Source of the DNA: Thermosynechococcus vestitus BP-1
GTDB taxonomy: Bacteria; Cyanobacteriota; Cyanobacteriia; Thermosynechococcales; Thermosynechococcaceae
NCBI RefSeq assembly: GCF_000011345.1
Contig: NC_004113.1
Coordinates: 1,302,001-1,366,000 of the forward strand
Reading direction: 5' to 3'
Length of the DNA stretch: 64,000 nt
Each line of letters starts with the position of its first letter. Position 1 is the stretch's first letter. The notes below the pieces were generated by a model, which worked only from the letters and a program-made list of their open reading frames with translations, had not been told where the DNA came from and ran no database searches. Positions 35,700 through 45,650 of the stretch are shown here, piece by piece. Position numbers and translations under genes: made by a program.

Positions 35700-36989
35700 A
35701 TGAAACGAGTCCTGGCGATTATCCTTGGGGGCGGTGCCGGAACACGTCTGTATCCCTTGACCAAGCGTCGCGCTAAGCCTGCGGTTCCCCTTGCTGGAAA
35801 ATATCGCCTCATTGATATTCCGGTGAGCAATTGCATCAACTCCGAAATCCATAACATTTACGTCCTTACCCAATTCAACTCGGCCTCCCTCAATCGTCAC
35901 ATTGCCCGTACCTACACCTTTCCCGGCCTGACGGGCGGCTTTGTCGAAGTTTTGGCCGCCCAACAAACCCCCGAAAATCCCAACTGGTTTCAGGGCACGG
36001 CTGATGCGGTACGTCAATACCTGTGGCTGTTGGCGGACTGGGATGTGGATGAATACCTGATTCTTTCAGGAGATCACCTCTACCGCATGGACTATCGCCT
36101 GTTTGTCCAACGCCACCGCGACACCGGCGCCGATGTTACCCTTTCCGTTCTGCCGGTGGAGGAAAAGGCCGCCTCTGGTTTTGGCCTCCTTAAGGTGGAT
36201 GGTACGGGGCGAGTAACTGACTTTCGCGAGAAGCCCACCGGGGATGCCCTCCGGGATATGCGAGTGGACACAACCCGCTATGGCCTAACCATCGAGGAAG
36301 CCCATCGCAAACCCTACATTGCCTCGATGGGGATTTATGTCTTCAAGCGGCAAGTCCTCATTGACCTTTTGCAGCAGATGGCCGATGCCACGGACTTTGG
36401 CAAAGAAATCATCCCCGCTGCAGCCCGTTCCCACCTTGTCCAAACCTATCTTTTCAATGGCTATTGGGAAGATATTGGCACCATTGGCTCCTTCTACGAA
36501 GCCAACCTTGCCCTCACCCAACAGCCGCAGCCGCCCTTTAGCTTCTACGATGAAAACGCCCCCATCTATACCCGTCCCCGCTATTTGCCCCCCAGTAAGA
36601 TTCTCAGTTCCACCATCACGGAGTCCATCATTAGTGAGGGCTGTATCCTCAAGGAATGCCAAGTTCACCGCTCGGTCTTGGGCGTGCGATCGCGGGTGGA
36701 ATCCGGCTGTGTCATTGATCACTCCCTGCTGATGGGGGCAGACTACTACCAAGACTCAGCTCAGCGCAGCCAGCTACGGCTGCAACATAAAATCCCCATC
36801 GGCATTGGGGCCAACAGTGTCATTCGCCGGGCAATTGTGGATAAAAATGCCTGCATTGGCCGCGATGTCAAAATCATCAACAAAGATAACGTTGAAGAAT
36901 CCAATCGAGAGGATCAGGGATTCTATATTCGCAGCGGTGTGGTTGTCATCATCAAAAATGCCGTGATTCCCGACGGCACCATTATCTAA
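35700..36989 (+). CDS. glgC: Glucose-1-phosphate adenylyltransferase
   Basis: Makes ADP-glucose for glycogen synthesis, the committed step, activated by 3-phosphoglycerate and inhibited by phosphate in cyanobacteria. The 429 residues begin [20 protein letters not shown] and contain [17 protein letters not shown], the [12 protein letters not shown] active-site region, [10 protein letters not shown] and a C-terminal left-handed beta-helix domain. GGAG eight bases before the ATG at 35700 fixes the start; earlier in-frame GTG (35676) and ATG (35688) codons would lengthen it beyond the usual cyanobacterial size. ndhH follows 88 nt later on the same strand. Confidence 0.97.
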   Translation: MKRVLAIILGGGAGTRLYPLTKRRAKPAVPLAGKYRLIDIPVSNCINSEIHNIYVLTQFNSASLNRHIARTYTFPGLTGGFVEVLAAQQTPENPNWFQGTADAVRQYLWLLADWDVDEYLILSGDHLYRMDYRLFVQRHRDTGADVTLSVLPVEEKAASGFGLLKVDGTGRVTDFREKPTGDALRDMRVDTTRYGLTIEEAHRKPYIASMGIYVFKRQVLIDLLQQMADATDFGKEIIPAAARSHLVQTYLFNGYWEDIGTIGSFYEANLALTQQPQPPFSFYDENAPIYTRPRYLPPSKILSSTITESIISEGCILKECQVHRSVLGVRSRVESGCVIDHSLLMGADYYQDSAQRSQLRLQHKIPIGIGANSVIRRAIVDKNACIGRDVKIINKDNVEESNREDQGFYIRSGVVVIIKNAVIPDGTII

Positions 36990-37077
36990 GCCATAAGCAA
37001 ATTTGAATTGGCAAGCGCTGAAAACCTGTGTAGCATATCAACAGTAAGCCTCCAACCCTCTAGCGGAACTGCCATCT

Positions 37078-38262
37078 ATGCCCAAGATAGAGACTCGCAC
37101 TGAACCCATGGTCATCAACATGGGGCCGCACCATCCCTCAATGCACGGGGTGTTGCGATTAATGGTGACCCTTGATGGCGAAGATGTGATTGACTGCGAG
37201 CCGGTGATTGGCTACCTCCATCGCGGTATGGAGAAAATTGCCGAAAACCGCACTAACATCATGTTCATTCCCTACGTCAGTCGTTGGGACTATGCCGCAG
37301 GAATGTTTAACGAAGCGGTCACCGTTAATGCGCCAGAAAAATTGGCGGGGATTCCTGTGCCCAAACGCGCCAGCTATATCCGCGTGATCATGCTGGAGTT
37401 GAACCGCATTGCCAATCACCTCCTGTGGTTAGGCCCCTTCTTGGCGGACGTGGGTGCCCAGACGCCCTTTTTCTATATCTTTCGCGAGCGGGAGTACATC
37501 TACGATCTCTTTGAAGCCGCCACAGGGATGCGCTTCATCAACAACAACTACTTCCGCATCGGGGGAGTGGCCGCCGACCTCACCTATGGCTGGGTAACGA
37601 AATGCCGTGACTTTTGCGACTACTTCCTACCCAAAGTTGATGAGTACGAGCGCCTGATCACCAACAACCCCATCTTTGTGCGTCGTCTACAAGGGGTGGG
37701 CAAAATTAGCCGTGAGGAGGCCATTAACTGGGGGCTATCGGGGCCGATGCTGCGGGCATCTGGTGTGAAGTGGGATCTGCGCAAGGTGGACCACTACGAG
37801 TGCTATGACGATTTTGACTGGGATGTCCCTGTGGCCACTGAAGGCGATTGCCTTGCTCGCTACATTGTCCGTATTCAGGAAATGCGCGAATCGGTGAAGA
37901 TCATTCGCCAGGCCTTGGATGGCCTGCCCGGTGGCCCCTACGAAAACCTAGAAGCTAAACGGATGCTTGAGGGTGCCAAATCAGAGTGGAACGGCTTTGA
38001 CTATCAGTACATTGGCAAGAAGCTGTCTCCCACCTTCAAAATTCCTAAGGGGGAGCACTATGTGCGGGTTGAATCGGGCAAAGGGGAGCTGGGCATTTAT
38101 CTCATTGGAGATGACAACGTCTTCCCTTGGCGCTGGAAGATTCGTCCACCGGATTTCAATAACCTGCAAGTGCTGCCCCAATTGCTGAAGGGGATGAAAG
38201 TGGCCGATATTGTTGCTATCCTTGGCAGTATCGATGTGATTATGGGATCCGTCGATCGCTAG
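37078..38262 (+). CDS. ndhH: NAD(P)H-quinone oxidoreductase subunit H
   Basis: The 49-kDa-type peripheral-arm subunit of the thylakoid NDH-1 complex, used in cyclic electron flow, respiration and CO2 uptake. The 394 residues have [21 protein letters not shown] at the start, [12 protein letters not shown] and the C-terminal [18 protein letters not shown], all typical. ATG start at 37078. It stands apart from other ndh genes, as usual in cyanobacteria. The CRR6-type assembly factor for the same complex lies 3.4 kb downstream on the other strand. The peroxiredoxin-like gene follows 29 nt later. Confidence 0.97.
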
Positions 38263-38291
38263 GCACCTGTCAAGCCACCGGCGAGGAAGCT

Positions 38292-38882
38292 ATGGCTGTT
38301 CAATTACCGTTCCTGACCTCCACCAACTTCAGTGGCCTCTTTAATGAGCGGTTTTGGCAAAATGCCTGGCCACTGCCCCCCCAAAATGAACTGAAGCGGG
38401 GGGCGCTGGTTCCAGACGTGGCGCTACCTGGTGTCGGGCTAAGTGACCGCGTTCGCCTTTCAAATGAGTGGAAAAAGCAGCCACTCCTGTTGGTGTTTAC
38501 CCGTATCTTCACAGCGCATCAATACTGCCCGCTGTGCTACCCCTATCTCAAGACCTTGAATGAAAACCATGAAACCTTTCAAGGCAAGGGCGTGGCTGTT
38601 CTCGTGGTCACCAGTACCGATGCCCAGCAAAGTGAGAAGGTCAAGGCGGATATGGCCCTAAAGATGCCCCTGCTCTATGACCCCAGTTGCCAAGTCTTTC
38701 GCAAATACCGCACGGGTCAAGCCTTGGGGGCACCGTTGCCGGCCCAGTTTCTCATTGACCAGGAAGGCAAGCTCCACTACAAGCATCTCTTCTCGTTTTT
38801 AGAACCCAATGCTCCCCTAGAGCGCCTGTTTCAGGAAATTGACGCTTTAGCTCAGGGGGCAACAGTAACGACAGCAGCCTAG
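38292..38882 (+). CDS. Peroxiredoxin-like (AhpC/TSA) thioredoxin-fold protein
   Basis: A 196-residue soluble protein of the redoxin fold. GALVPDVALPGVGLSDRVRLS is the typical first strand region and PLLLVFTRIFTAHQYCPLCYPYLK carries a CPLC pair at the active-site turn, where classical peroxiredoxins have TxxC; the two cysteines three apart resemble a thioredoxin-type CxxC more than a 2-Cys Prx. The later FLIDQEGKLHYKH is also family-like. It could reduce peroxides or act as a disulfide carrier. It lies 29 nt after ndhH and 38 nt before tRNA-Arg. Confidence 0.75.
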   Translation: MAVQLPFLTSTNFSGLFNERFWQNAWPLPPQNELKRGALVPDVALPGVGLSDRVRLSNEWKKQPLLLVFTRIFTAHQYCPLCYPYLKTLNENHETFQGKGVAVLVVTSTDAQQSEKVKADMALKMPLLYDPSCQVFRKYRTGQALGAPLPAQFLIDQEGKLHYKHLFSFLEPNAPLERLFQEIDALAQGATVTTAA

Positions 38883-38920
38883 GGGCGATCGAAACTCGCT
38901 AGGATAGAAGGTATCCCTTT

Positions 38921-38994
38921 GGGGCTGTAGCTCAGTCGGATAGAGCGAGCGCCTCCTAAGCGCTAGGCCGTGCGTTCAAATCGCACCAGTCCCG
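38921..38994 (+). tRNA. trnR: tRNA-Arg (anticodon CCU)
   Basis: A full cloverleaf: acceptor GGGGCTG/CAGTCCC with one G-U pair, D-arm with GCTCAGTCGGATAGAGC, anticodon stem AGCGC/GCGCT with loop CTCCTAA (anticodon CCT), and T-arm GTGCG/CGCAC with loop TTCAAAT. The discriminator is G and CCA is not encoded. It reads the AGG arginine codon. Confidence 0.95.
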
Positions 38995-39056
38995 TCCTCG
39001 GCCTTAGAATAAAAGGCAAATATCTGTAACGTCTTTGTAATGTCAGTATTGCGTCT

Positions 39057-40445
39057 GTGATAGAGCGATCGCCCGCGCATTCTCTCCTGACGGAGCTTCA
39101 AGGGACCATTGATGACCTTGAGGACTACCAAAGCGCCCTTAGCTATGAAGCAGCCAAGACTGCTCTGGAAAAATTGCTGTGGGAGTGCAAAGCCACGGGC
39201 ACCGGAAAAGCCTCCCTCCGGCGGGCGATCGCCGACCTCGAAGCCATGCTCGACAAGCTCCACCATGGGGTGGTGCAAATTGCTGTCTTTGGCATGGTGG
39301 GGCGGGGAAAGTCCTCCCTGCTCAATGCGCTGCTCGGGGAACCCTACTTTGCCACTGGACCCATTCATGGCGTTACCCAAGAGGAAGCCAGTGCCCTTTG
39401 GCAAATCTCTGAGGCCCAGCGGGGCAATCCCATTCGCCTGATTGATACACCGGGGTTAGATGAAGTCAATGGTGCCGCCCGCGAGCAACTGGCACGGCAG
39501 GTGGCTGCCCAAGCGGATTTGATCCTCTTTGTCATTGCCGGGGACTTGACCCGTCTTGAATACCAAGCCCTTAGCGAGTTGCGGCAAGCCGGCAAGCCAA
39601 TGATTCTGGTCTTTAACAAGGTGGATCAGTATCCAGAGGCCGATCGCGCGGCCATCTATGCCAAAATCCGCGATGAGCGCGTCAAGGAACTCCTCTCCCC
39701 CGAAGAAATTGTCATGGTGGCGGCAGCACCCCTTGTGCCCCAGGTGCAGCGGGATAGCCAAGGACGGGTACAGGTGAAAATGACGGTCGGTCCTCCCCAA
39801 GTGGAATCCCTCAAACGGAAAATCTTGGAGGTCCTAGGGCGGGAAGGGAAAGCTCTGATTGCTCTCAATTCAATGCTCTTTGCCAATCGAGTGAGTGAAG
39901 AATTGGCCCGCTACAAGCTGGAACTGCGGGATCAGGAGGCCAACCAACTGATTTGGAAAGGGGCTGTTGCTAAGGCGCTGGCGATCGCCCTCAACCCAGT
40001 CACCGTTCTCGATATGGTCAGCAGTGCGGTCATTGACTTGACGACGATTCAACTGCTCTCGCGCCTCTACGACATTGAACTCACAGAAGCAGGGGCCAAA
40101 GAACTGCTCCAAACGATTGCCCTTGCCATGGGCAGCATTAGTTTAGGGGAATTTGCCGTTAATTTGGGACTGAGTTCCCTCAAGGGACTTTTAGGATTGG
40201 CGACGCCAATGAGCGGTGGCATTGCCCTTGGCCCTTATTTATCGGTGGCGATGACCCAGGCGGGGATAGCGGGCTTTTCCTCCTACACGATGGGACAAGT
40301 GGCCAAAACCTATTTTGCCAACGGTGCAGGCTGGGGGACTGCAGGGCCAAAAACGGTTGTTCAGCAAATCCTCAGTCAACTGGATCAGCGCCATATCCTC
40401 AATCGGCTGAAGTTGGAAATTCAGGAGCAGTTGTACCCCCGTTGA
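39057..40445 (+). CDS. GTP-binding protein with C-terminal DUF697 domain
   Basis: A 462-residue Era/dynamin-related GTPase. The P-loop is GMVGRGKSS (about 79-87), G3 is LIDTPGLDEVNG, and G4 is LVFNKVDQYPE. After about 300 there are hydrophobic segments (for example AIALNPVTVLDMVSSAVIDL, LSLKG-like LSSLKGLLGL) belonging to a DUF697/YcjF-like membrane-associated domain. GTG start at 39057, 62 nt after tRNA-Arg. Members are common in cyanobacteria and thought to act at membranes; no function is proven. Its last 47 nt overlap the convergent FGGY kinase gene. Confidence 0.82.
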   Translation: MIERSPAHSLLTELQGTIDDLEDYQSALSYEAAKTALEKLLWECKATGTGKASLRRAIADLEAMLDKLHHGVVQIAVFGMVGRGKSSLLNALLGEPYFATGPIHGVTQEEASALWQISEAQRGNPIRLIDTPGLDEVNGAAREQLARQVAAQADLILFVIAGDLTRLEYQALSELRQAGKPMILVFNKVDQYPEADRAAIYAKIRDERVKELLSPEEIVMVAAAPLVPQVQRDSQGRVQVKMTVGPPQVESLKRKILEVLGREGKALIALNSMLFANRVSEELARYKLELRDQEANQLIWKGAVAKALAIALNPVTVLDMVSSAVIDLTTIQLLSRLYDIELTEAGAKELLQTIALAMGSISLGEFAVNLGLSSLKGLLGLATPMSGGIALGPYLSVAMTQAGIAGFSSYTMGQVAKTYFANGAGWGTAGPKTVVQQILSQLDQRHILNRLKLEIQEQLYPR

Positions 40446-41682
40446 GTTGGGCCAGACGCGCTGTTCCATAGGCGGCCTCAGTGTGGGGTGAAATGGCCAC
40501 CGGAACCCCTAGGTATTGCTGGCGCAGCGCTAACCATGCTGGATTACGGGCACCCCCGCCCGCTGTCCAGACCTGTTTCAGCGGTGAGGCCCCCAAACGC
40601 TGCAATTGGGCATAGCCTTGGGCTTCAATGCGACTGAGACTTTCAAGGAGTCCCTGCAAAAAGAGGCGAGGGTCGTTGGGCCGGGGTTCTAGGCGCGGCT
40701 CTAGGTGAGGATCATTGATGGGAAAGCGCTCACCCCGCTTGAGGAGGGGATAGTAGTCTAAACCCGTGGGTTGACTGACATCTATTTGGACACTGAGGCG
40801 TTCGAGTTCCTCTGGGGTAAAAAACTGGGCTAAAATTGCCGCACCGCAGTTGGACGCGCCCCCCACTAGCCAGCGATCGCCCAAGCGATGACTATAGATG
40901 CCTGCTGTCAAATCCTCTACCCTAGAGGTACTCAAAAGCTTCAGCACAAGGGTTGAGCCCAAGGAGGTCACCGCTTCACCCACCTCAGAGGCACCACTAG
41001 CCAAGAAGGCGGCAATGCTATCGGTCGTCCCCGCACACACCTGACACTCTGGAGACAAGCCTAAATCAGTGGCTGTCACCTCTCCCACAACCGTCCCCGG
41101 GGGAACGACCTGGGGCAGCAGGGGCTGCAAGGGTGCAAGTATGGGGTGGCTGAACCAGTCGGGGTAGGCTTCCTTTGCTGGGTCATAGCCCAACTTCAGG
41201 GCATTGTGCCAGTCGGAAATCCCCAGTTGACCGTGAAGTAAGAAGGCTAGCCAGTCAGCTTGGTGTAGGAAAACGACATTGGCAGTGGCATAGTGGGTCT
41301 GGAGCCACAACAACTTGACCAGACTACTGGTGGCACTAAGGACAAGGTGATCTGCGGCTACAATCTGCCGCAACCGTTGAAGATGATCTTGGGCGCGATC
41401 GTCGTTGTACAAAAGGACGGGTGAGGAGGGCTGCCCCTGAGCATCACAGAGGAAAACGGTGCTCGAGGTCCCATCAATTGCAATCCGCCGAATTTGCCGA
41501 CGGATAGCGCTTGGCATTTCTAAAATCAACGCCCGCAATGTGGCTGCCCATTCTTGGGGTCGATCCGGCTGGTGCAGCGGCCGACGGGCAGTGGCCAGAA
41601 CATTGCCCTCAGGATCGATGGCGATCGCCCGCGCCCCCGAGGTTCCAAAATCAATGCCTAGGGCGGTGACTGCTTGCCCCAT
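40399..41682 (-). CDS. FGGY-family carbohydrate kinase, D-ribulose-kinase-like
   Basis: Phosphorylates a sugar with ATP in the cytosol. The 427 residues start ALGIDFGTSGARAIAIDPEGN (phosphate 1 motif) and contain AIDGTSSTVFLCD, DDRAQDH, the catalytic base region in CAGTTDSIAAFLASGA, and the adenosine motif VWTAGGGARNPAW. It resembles what I recall of the Synechococcus 7942 SePSK and the plant plastid homolog, which were shown to act on D-ribulose. The ATG at 41682 is 3 nt after the crr6 stop, so the two are translationally linked. The 3' end overlaps the GTPase gene by 47 nt. Confidence 0.85.
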   Translation of the reverse strand: MGQAVTALGIDFGTSGARAIAIDPEGNVLATARRPLHQPDRPQEWAATLRALILEMPSAIRRQIRRIAIDGTSSTVFLCDAQGQPSSPVLLYNDDRAQDHLQRLRQIVAADHLVLSATSSLVKLLWLQTHYATANVVFLHQADWLAFLLHGQLGISDWHNALKLGYDPAKEAYPDWFSHPILAPLQPLLPQVVPPGTVVGEVTATDLGLSPECQVCAGTTDSIAAFLASGASEVGEAVTSLGSTLVLKLLSTSRVEDLTAGIYSHRLGDRWLVGGASNCGAAILAQFFTPEELERLSVQIDVSQPTGLDYYPLLKRGERFPINDPHLEPRLEPRPNDPRLFLQGLLESLSRIEAQGYAQLQRLGASPLKQVWTAGGGARNPAWLALRQQYLGVPVAISPHTEAAYGTARLAQLNGGTTAPEFPTSAD

Positions 41683-41685
41683 CAC

Positions 41686-42165
41686 TTATTGAAGGAGCGT
41701 AAAGAGCTCGCTATCGAGCTCATAGCCAAACATCGCCGCCATGCCTTTAATTTTTTCAACAGCAGGATAGCCCTGTCTCTGTAGCCATTGCCAAAGGGTA
41801 AACACCTTGGCCATCACAAAAATATCAAGGGCTTGGGGGTTGAAGATAATCCCCTGCTGCGGATGAAATTCGTGGGGCACCAGCATCGCCCCATAACGCA
41901 CCAGTTCACCGGCTGACCAATCCAGTAAGTAGGGTAGCCAGGGATAGCACACATCGGCACGAATAAACCAAAGGCGCACCGGTGCTAATTCCGAAAGTTC
42001 TAAATCAGGCTCATCCACTGGCCGCGGATAATTAATCGTAAAACGCAGCGCTTGATGATGAGCGAGAAGCTGCTGCTGTGCAATCAGCGGGGCAAGCACG
42101 TGTTCTAGGGGAGATAAGTCCAGACGATCAATTTGATCTGGGGTTAACTGGATTGCGATCGCCAC
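41686..42165 (-). CDS. crr6: CRR6-type NDH-1 assembly factor (DUF1817)
   Basis: A soluble 159-residue protein matching chlororespiratory reduction 6, needed to assemble the NdhI-containing module of NDH-1 in cyanobacteria and chloroplasts. Recognised from LWFIRADVCYPWLPYLLDW, MLVPHEFHPQQGIIFNPQALDIF and the C-terminal EKIKGMAAMFGYELD. GTG at 42165, preceded by AGAGAGGGA, is chosen; the frame is open to 42219 but that would overlap the nfu gene. It sits between nfu and the FGGY kinase, all on the minus strand, so the three likely form one operon. Confidence 0.85.
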   Translation of the reverse strand: MAIAIQLTPDQIDRLDLSPLEHVLAPLIAQQQLLAHHQALRFTINYPRPVDEPDLELSELAPVRLWFIRADVCYPWLPYLLDWSAGELVRYGAMLVPHEFHPQQGIIFNPQALDIFVMAKVFTLWQWLQRQGYPAVEKIKGMAAMFGYELDSELFTLLQ

Positions 42166-42193
42166 TCCCTCTCTCTCCCCAGCAGCCGGTAAC

Positions 42194-42436
42194 TTAGAGA
42201 ACCTGCTGGACTTCAGCAATCTCTGGAATGGATTCCTTTAACTTGCGCTCAATGCCCATGCGCAGCGTCATGGTTGAGCTGGGGCAAGCACCACAAGCCC
42301 CCTGTAAACGCAGCCGTACCACCGGCCCTTCAATTTCCACGAGTTCGACATTGCCGCCATCGGCCATCAAATAGGGGCGGAGTTCATCAAGGACTTTTTC
42401 GACGTTTTCTTGACTCAATTCCAGGGTTGCAGCCAT
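42194..42436 (-). CDS. nfu: NifU-like iron-sulfur scaffold (Nfu/CnfU)
   Basis: An 80-residue stand-alone NifU C-domain that carries a [2Fe-2S] or [4Fe-4S] cluster on the CxxC of GACGACPSS and hands it to apo-proteins, photosystem I and ferredoxins being known clients in cyanobacteria and plastids. It starts [31 protein letters not shown], standard for the family. ATG at 42436 gives the usual length; a more upstream ATG at 42463 is possible. It is upstream of crr6, which fits joint use in building iron-sulfur-rich NDH-1; this is inference. Confidence 0.93.
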   Translation of the reverse strand: MAATLELSQENVEKVLDELRPYLMADGGNVELVEIEGPVVRLRLQGACGACPSSTMTLRMGIERKLKESIPEIAEVQQVL

Positions 42437-42616
42437 TGTTACTGTCCTTGGCCTATCATTCACGTTGATTTTCAGTGTAGCATTTACAGGAGCGATCGCC
42501 CTTTGGGAATTCCCAGGGGTGCCAATGGATCCCCCTCTAGGGAAATCTGCTCAACAGTGTTAGGAGCGGCAGCGCTCAAGGATACAATAATAGCTTGGTG
42601 AACTGCACGGTAGGAC

Positions 42617-43174
42617 ATGATTTCCAGTAATGATTTTCGCCCCGGTGTAAGTATTGAGCTGGATGGTGCCGTCTGGCGAGTCGTCGAGTTTTTGCACGTC
42701 AAACCCGGTAAGGGTTCCGCCTTTGTACGGACAAAGTTAAAGAATGTGCAAACAGGCAACGTGATTGAGCGCACCTTCCGCGCCGGCGAGACCGTTCCCC
42801 AAGCCACCCTTGAAAAACGCACCATGCAGCATACCTACAAAGATGGCGAAGACTATGTCTTTATGGACATGGAAAGCTATGAGGAAGCTCGCCTCACGCC
42901 CGCACAAGTGGGCGATCGCGCCAAGTATCTTAAGGAAGGCATGGAGGTCAATATCGTCAAATGGGGTGAGCAAGTCCTTGAGGTGGAGCTACCCAACTCC
43001 GTTGTTTTAGAAGTGGTGCAAACCGATCCAGGAGTTAAAGGAGATACCGCCACCGGTGGCTCAAAACCCGCCATTGTCGAAACGGGTGCCCAAGTCATGG
43101 TACCGTTGTTTATCTCCGTCGGCGAGCGGATTCGCATTGACACTCGCTCAGATACGTATCTTGGCCGCGAATAG
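42617..43174 (+). CDS. efp: Translation elongation factor P
   Basis: Relieves ribosome stalling at polyproline. The 185 residues comprise the KOW-like domain ([21 protein letters not shown], with Lys32 at the tip of KPGKGSAF), and two OB domains ending [19 protein letters not shown] at 42617. The accB gene starts 5 nt after the stop; efp-accB is a frequent bacterial pairing. Divergent from nfu, with 180 bp between the starts. Confidence 0.97.
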   Translation: MISSNDFRPGVSIELDGAVWRVVEFLHVKPGKGSAFVRTKLKNVQTGNVIERTFRAGETVPQATLEKRTMQHTYKDGEDYVFMDMESYEEARLTPAQVGDRAKYLKEGMEVNIVKWGEQVLEVELPNSVVLEVVQTDPGVKGDTATGGSKPAIVETGAQVMVPLFISVGERIRIDTRSDTYLGRE

Positions 43175-43179
43175 GAGTA

Positions 43180-43665
43180 ATGGGTGTGGAGCTTGACCTC
43201 AACCAAGTACGCGAACTGCTATTAATGTTTGACCAAACCAGCGTCACCGAACTCAACCTCAAAAGTGGCGAACTGGAACTTCAACTCCGCAAGCGTGAGC
43301 AGATCAGTGGCAGCGCCCCTGTGGTTGTGGCTCCAGCTCCGGCATCCACGGTCACGCCCACCCCTGCGCCCCCTCCAGCCCTTAGCCCCGATCCGGAACC
43401 AACGCCACCCCCTGCCAATCGCAAAACCGTAGATATTGTGGCGCCAATGGTCGGAACCTTTTATCGTGCCCCCGCTCCCGATGAACCCCCCTTTGTTGAA
43501 GTGGGTGACACAGTCAAAAAAGGCCAAGTGGTTTGCATCATTGAAGCCATGAAGCTGATGAACGAAATTGAAGCCGAAGTCAATGGCCAAGTGGTGGAAA
43601 TTCTGGTGCAAAATGCTGAACCAATTGAGTATGGCCAAACTTTAATGCGCATTTTGCCTAACTAA
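43180..43665 (+). CDS. accB: Biotin carboxyl carrier protein of acetyl-CoA carboxylase
   Basis: Carries CO2 on biotin for malonyl-CoA synthesis. The 161 residues have an N-terminal helical part ([22 protein letters not shown]), a proline/alanine-rich swing linker (about 45-85), and a biotinyl domain with [10 protein letters not shown], Lys125 being the biotin site. ATG at 43180; a GTG at 43186 is an alternative. It pairs with accA at 58.4 kb; accC and accD are not in the window. It follows efp by 5 nt. Confidence 0.97.
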   Translation: MGVELDLNQVRELLLMFDQTSVTELNLKSGELELQLRKREQISGSAPVVVAPAPASTVTPTPAPPPALSPDPEPTPPPANRKTVDIVAPMVGTFYRAPAPDEPPFVEVGDTVKKGQVVCIIEAMKLMNEIEAEVNGQVVEILVQNAEPIEYGQTLMRILPN

Positions 43666-43841
43666 ATCAACCTCGTTCCTGCAGCAAAGCAAGGCAGCTA
43701 CTAATTGCAAAGATATGTTAAGCATTGAGGAGTTTAAGGCCAAGAATTCAATGCTTTCAAGCCTTTGCGCTCTTGCCGAGACCCTAATTGAAAAATTAGA
43801 ATTTAGAAATATCTACCACCACTGCCTGACGAGGTTGGCCT

Positions 43842-45650
43842 GTGCAAGCAACTGGAGCATACATTCTGATTGATACCCTATGCCGTCACGGTGTTAAGCA
43901 TATTTTTGGATATCCTGGTGGGGCCATTTTACCGATTTATGATGAACTTTACCGTGCTGAGTCCAAGGGCATCATTCAGCACATTCTGGTGCGCCACGAA
44001 CAGGGGGCAGCCCATGCTGCTGACGGCTACGCCCGTGCCACAGGTCAGGTGGGGGTGTGTTTTGCGACTTCCGGACCAGGGGCAACAAACTTAGTTACAG
44101 GCATTGCCACAGCCCACATGGATTCAATTCCACTGCTGGTGATCACGGGTCAGGTACCTCGCTCTGCCATTGGCACCGATGCCTTTCAAGAAACCGATAT
44201 TTTTGGCATTACGCTGCCCATTGTTAAACACTCCTACGTGGTGCGTGCAGCTAAGGACATGGCACGGATCATTGCTGAGGCGATCTACATTGCCACCACT
44301 GGTCGACCGGGACCCGTGCTTGTGGATATTCCCAAGGATGTGGGGTTAGAGGTCTGTGAGTATGAGCCGGTCGAGCCGGGGCAGGTGAAGCTGCGGGGCT
44401 ATCGCCCCACGATTCGCGGCAATGCCCGTCAAATTGCCCAAGCGGTCCAATTGATTCGTGAGGCCAAGCGACCGTTGCTTTATGTGGGGGGCGGGGCAAT
44501 TACAGCGGGTGCTCACGAGGAGGTCCTCAAGTTAGCCGAGCTCTTCCAGATTCCAGTGACCACAACACTCATGGGGAAGGGGGCTTTTCCTGAATCCCAT
44601 CCCCTCTCTGTGGGTATGTTGGGGATGCATGGCACCGCCTATGCCAACTTTGCCGTCAGTGAATGCGATCTCCTGATTGCGGTGGGGGCGCGCTTTGACG
44701 ATCGCGTCACCGGTAAGCTGGACGAGTTTGCCTCCCGCGCTAAGGTCATTCACATTGACATTGATCCTGCTGAGGTGGGCAAAAACCGTGTCCCTGATGT
44801 GCCGATTGTGGGCAGCGTTAAACCAGTGCTGCAGCAGCTCCTCAAGCACATTGAAGACAGTGGTCAAGCGGTTGAACCTCAGACCCAAGCCTGGTTAGAG
44901 CGGATTACTATCTGGAAGCAGGATTATCCCCTCATTGTGCCCCAACCCAGTGGTGAACTCTCACCGCAGGAGGTGATTGTCGCTTTTGGCCGTCACGCCC
45001 CCGATGCCTATTACACCACTGATGTGGGTCAGCACCAGATGTGGGCAGCACAATTCCTGAAAAATGGCCCTCGGCGTTGGATCTCCAGTGCGGGCTTGGG
45101 CACAATGGGCTTTGGTATGCCTGCGGCCATGGGGGTCAAAGTAGCTTTGCCGGATCAACAGGTGATTTGTATTAGTGGCGATGCCAGTTTCCAGATGAAT
45201 TCCCAAGAGCTGGCTACACTGGCTCAGTACGGTATTGCTGTCAAGACTGTCATTATTAACAACTTCTGGCAGGGAATGGTGCGGCAGTGGCAGCAGGCCT
45301 TTTATGAGGAGCGGTATTCCCATTCCAATATGGCCGAGGGAATGCCCGATTTTGTGAAATTGGCGGAGGCCTATGGGGTTAAGGGGCTACGGGTGAGCGA
45401 TCGCCAGGATTTGGATGCCATTGTCCAAGAGGTTTTGGCCTACGATGGGCCAGTACTGCTGGATGCCCATGTCACCCGCGATGAAAACTGCTACCCAATG
45501 GTTGCCCCCGGCAAGCCTAACTCTCAAATGCTCGGTCTGCCGGAAGCCAAGGTTCTTGAAAAGGCTGCTGAACTGGTCTACTGTGCCAATTGTGGAGCCA
45601 AGACGATTTCAACCCATCGCTTTTGTCCAGAGTGTGGCAGCAAGCTCTAG
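43842..45650 (+). CDS. ilvB: Acetolactate synthase large subunit with C-terminal zinc-ribbon-like tail
   Basis: First common enzyme of branched-chain amino acid synthesis (thiamine diphosphate, FAD, Mg). The 602 residues have three ThDP-family domains: [14 protein letters not shown] with the catalytic Glu in [18 protein letters not shown], the central FAD-binding domain, and [15 protein letters not shown] with [11 protein letters not shown]. The C-terminus adds [20 protein letters not shown], two CxxC knuckles (Cys581, 584, 595, 598), which is not part of the canonical enzyme. GTG start with GAGG upstream. No ilvN next to it. Its TAG overlaps the stop of the convergent gene in a shared CTAG. 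Confidence 0.93.
   Translation: MQATGAYILIDTLCRHGVKHIFGYPGGAILPIYDELYRAESKGIIQHILVRHEQGAAHAADGYARATGQVGVCFATSGPGATNLVTGIATAHMDSIPLLVITGQVPRSAIGTDAFQETDIFGITLPIVKHSYVVRAAKDMARIIAEAIYIATTGRPGPVLVDIPKDVGLEVCEYEPVEPGQVKLRGYRPTIRGNARQIAQAVQLIREAKRPLLYVGGGAITAGAHEEVLKLAELFQIPVTTTLMGKGAFPESHPLSVGMLGMHGTAYANFAVSECDLLIAVGARFDDRVTGKLDEFASRAKVIHIDIDPAEVGKNRVPDVPIVGSVKPVLQQLLKHIEDSGQAVEPQTQAWLERITIWKQDYPLIVPQPSGELSPQEVIVAFGRHAPDAYYTTDVGQHQMWAAQFLKNGPRRWISSAGLGTMGFGMPAAMGVKVALPDQQVICISGDASFQMNSQELATLAQYGIAVKTVIINNFWQGMVRQWQQAFYEERYSHSNMAEGMPDFVKLAEAYGVKGLRVSDRQDLDAIVQEVLAYDGPVLLDAHVTRDENCYPMVAPGKPNSQMLGLPEAKVLEKAAELVYCANCGAKTISTHRFCPECGSKL

Noticed and set aside
43666-43841. Leader-peptide attenuator upstream of ilvB
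   Set aside because: No short frame rich in Leu, Ile and Val codons with a following terminator could be made out in the 176-nt gap.
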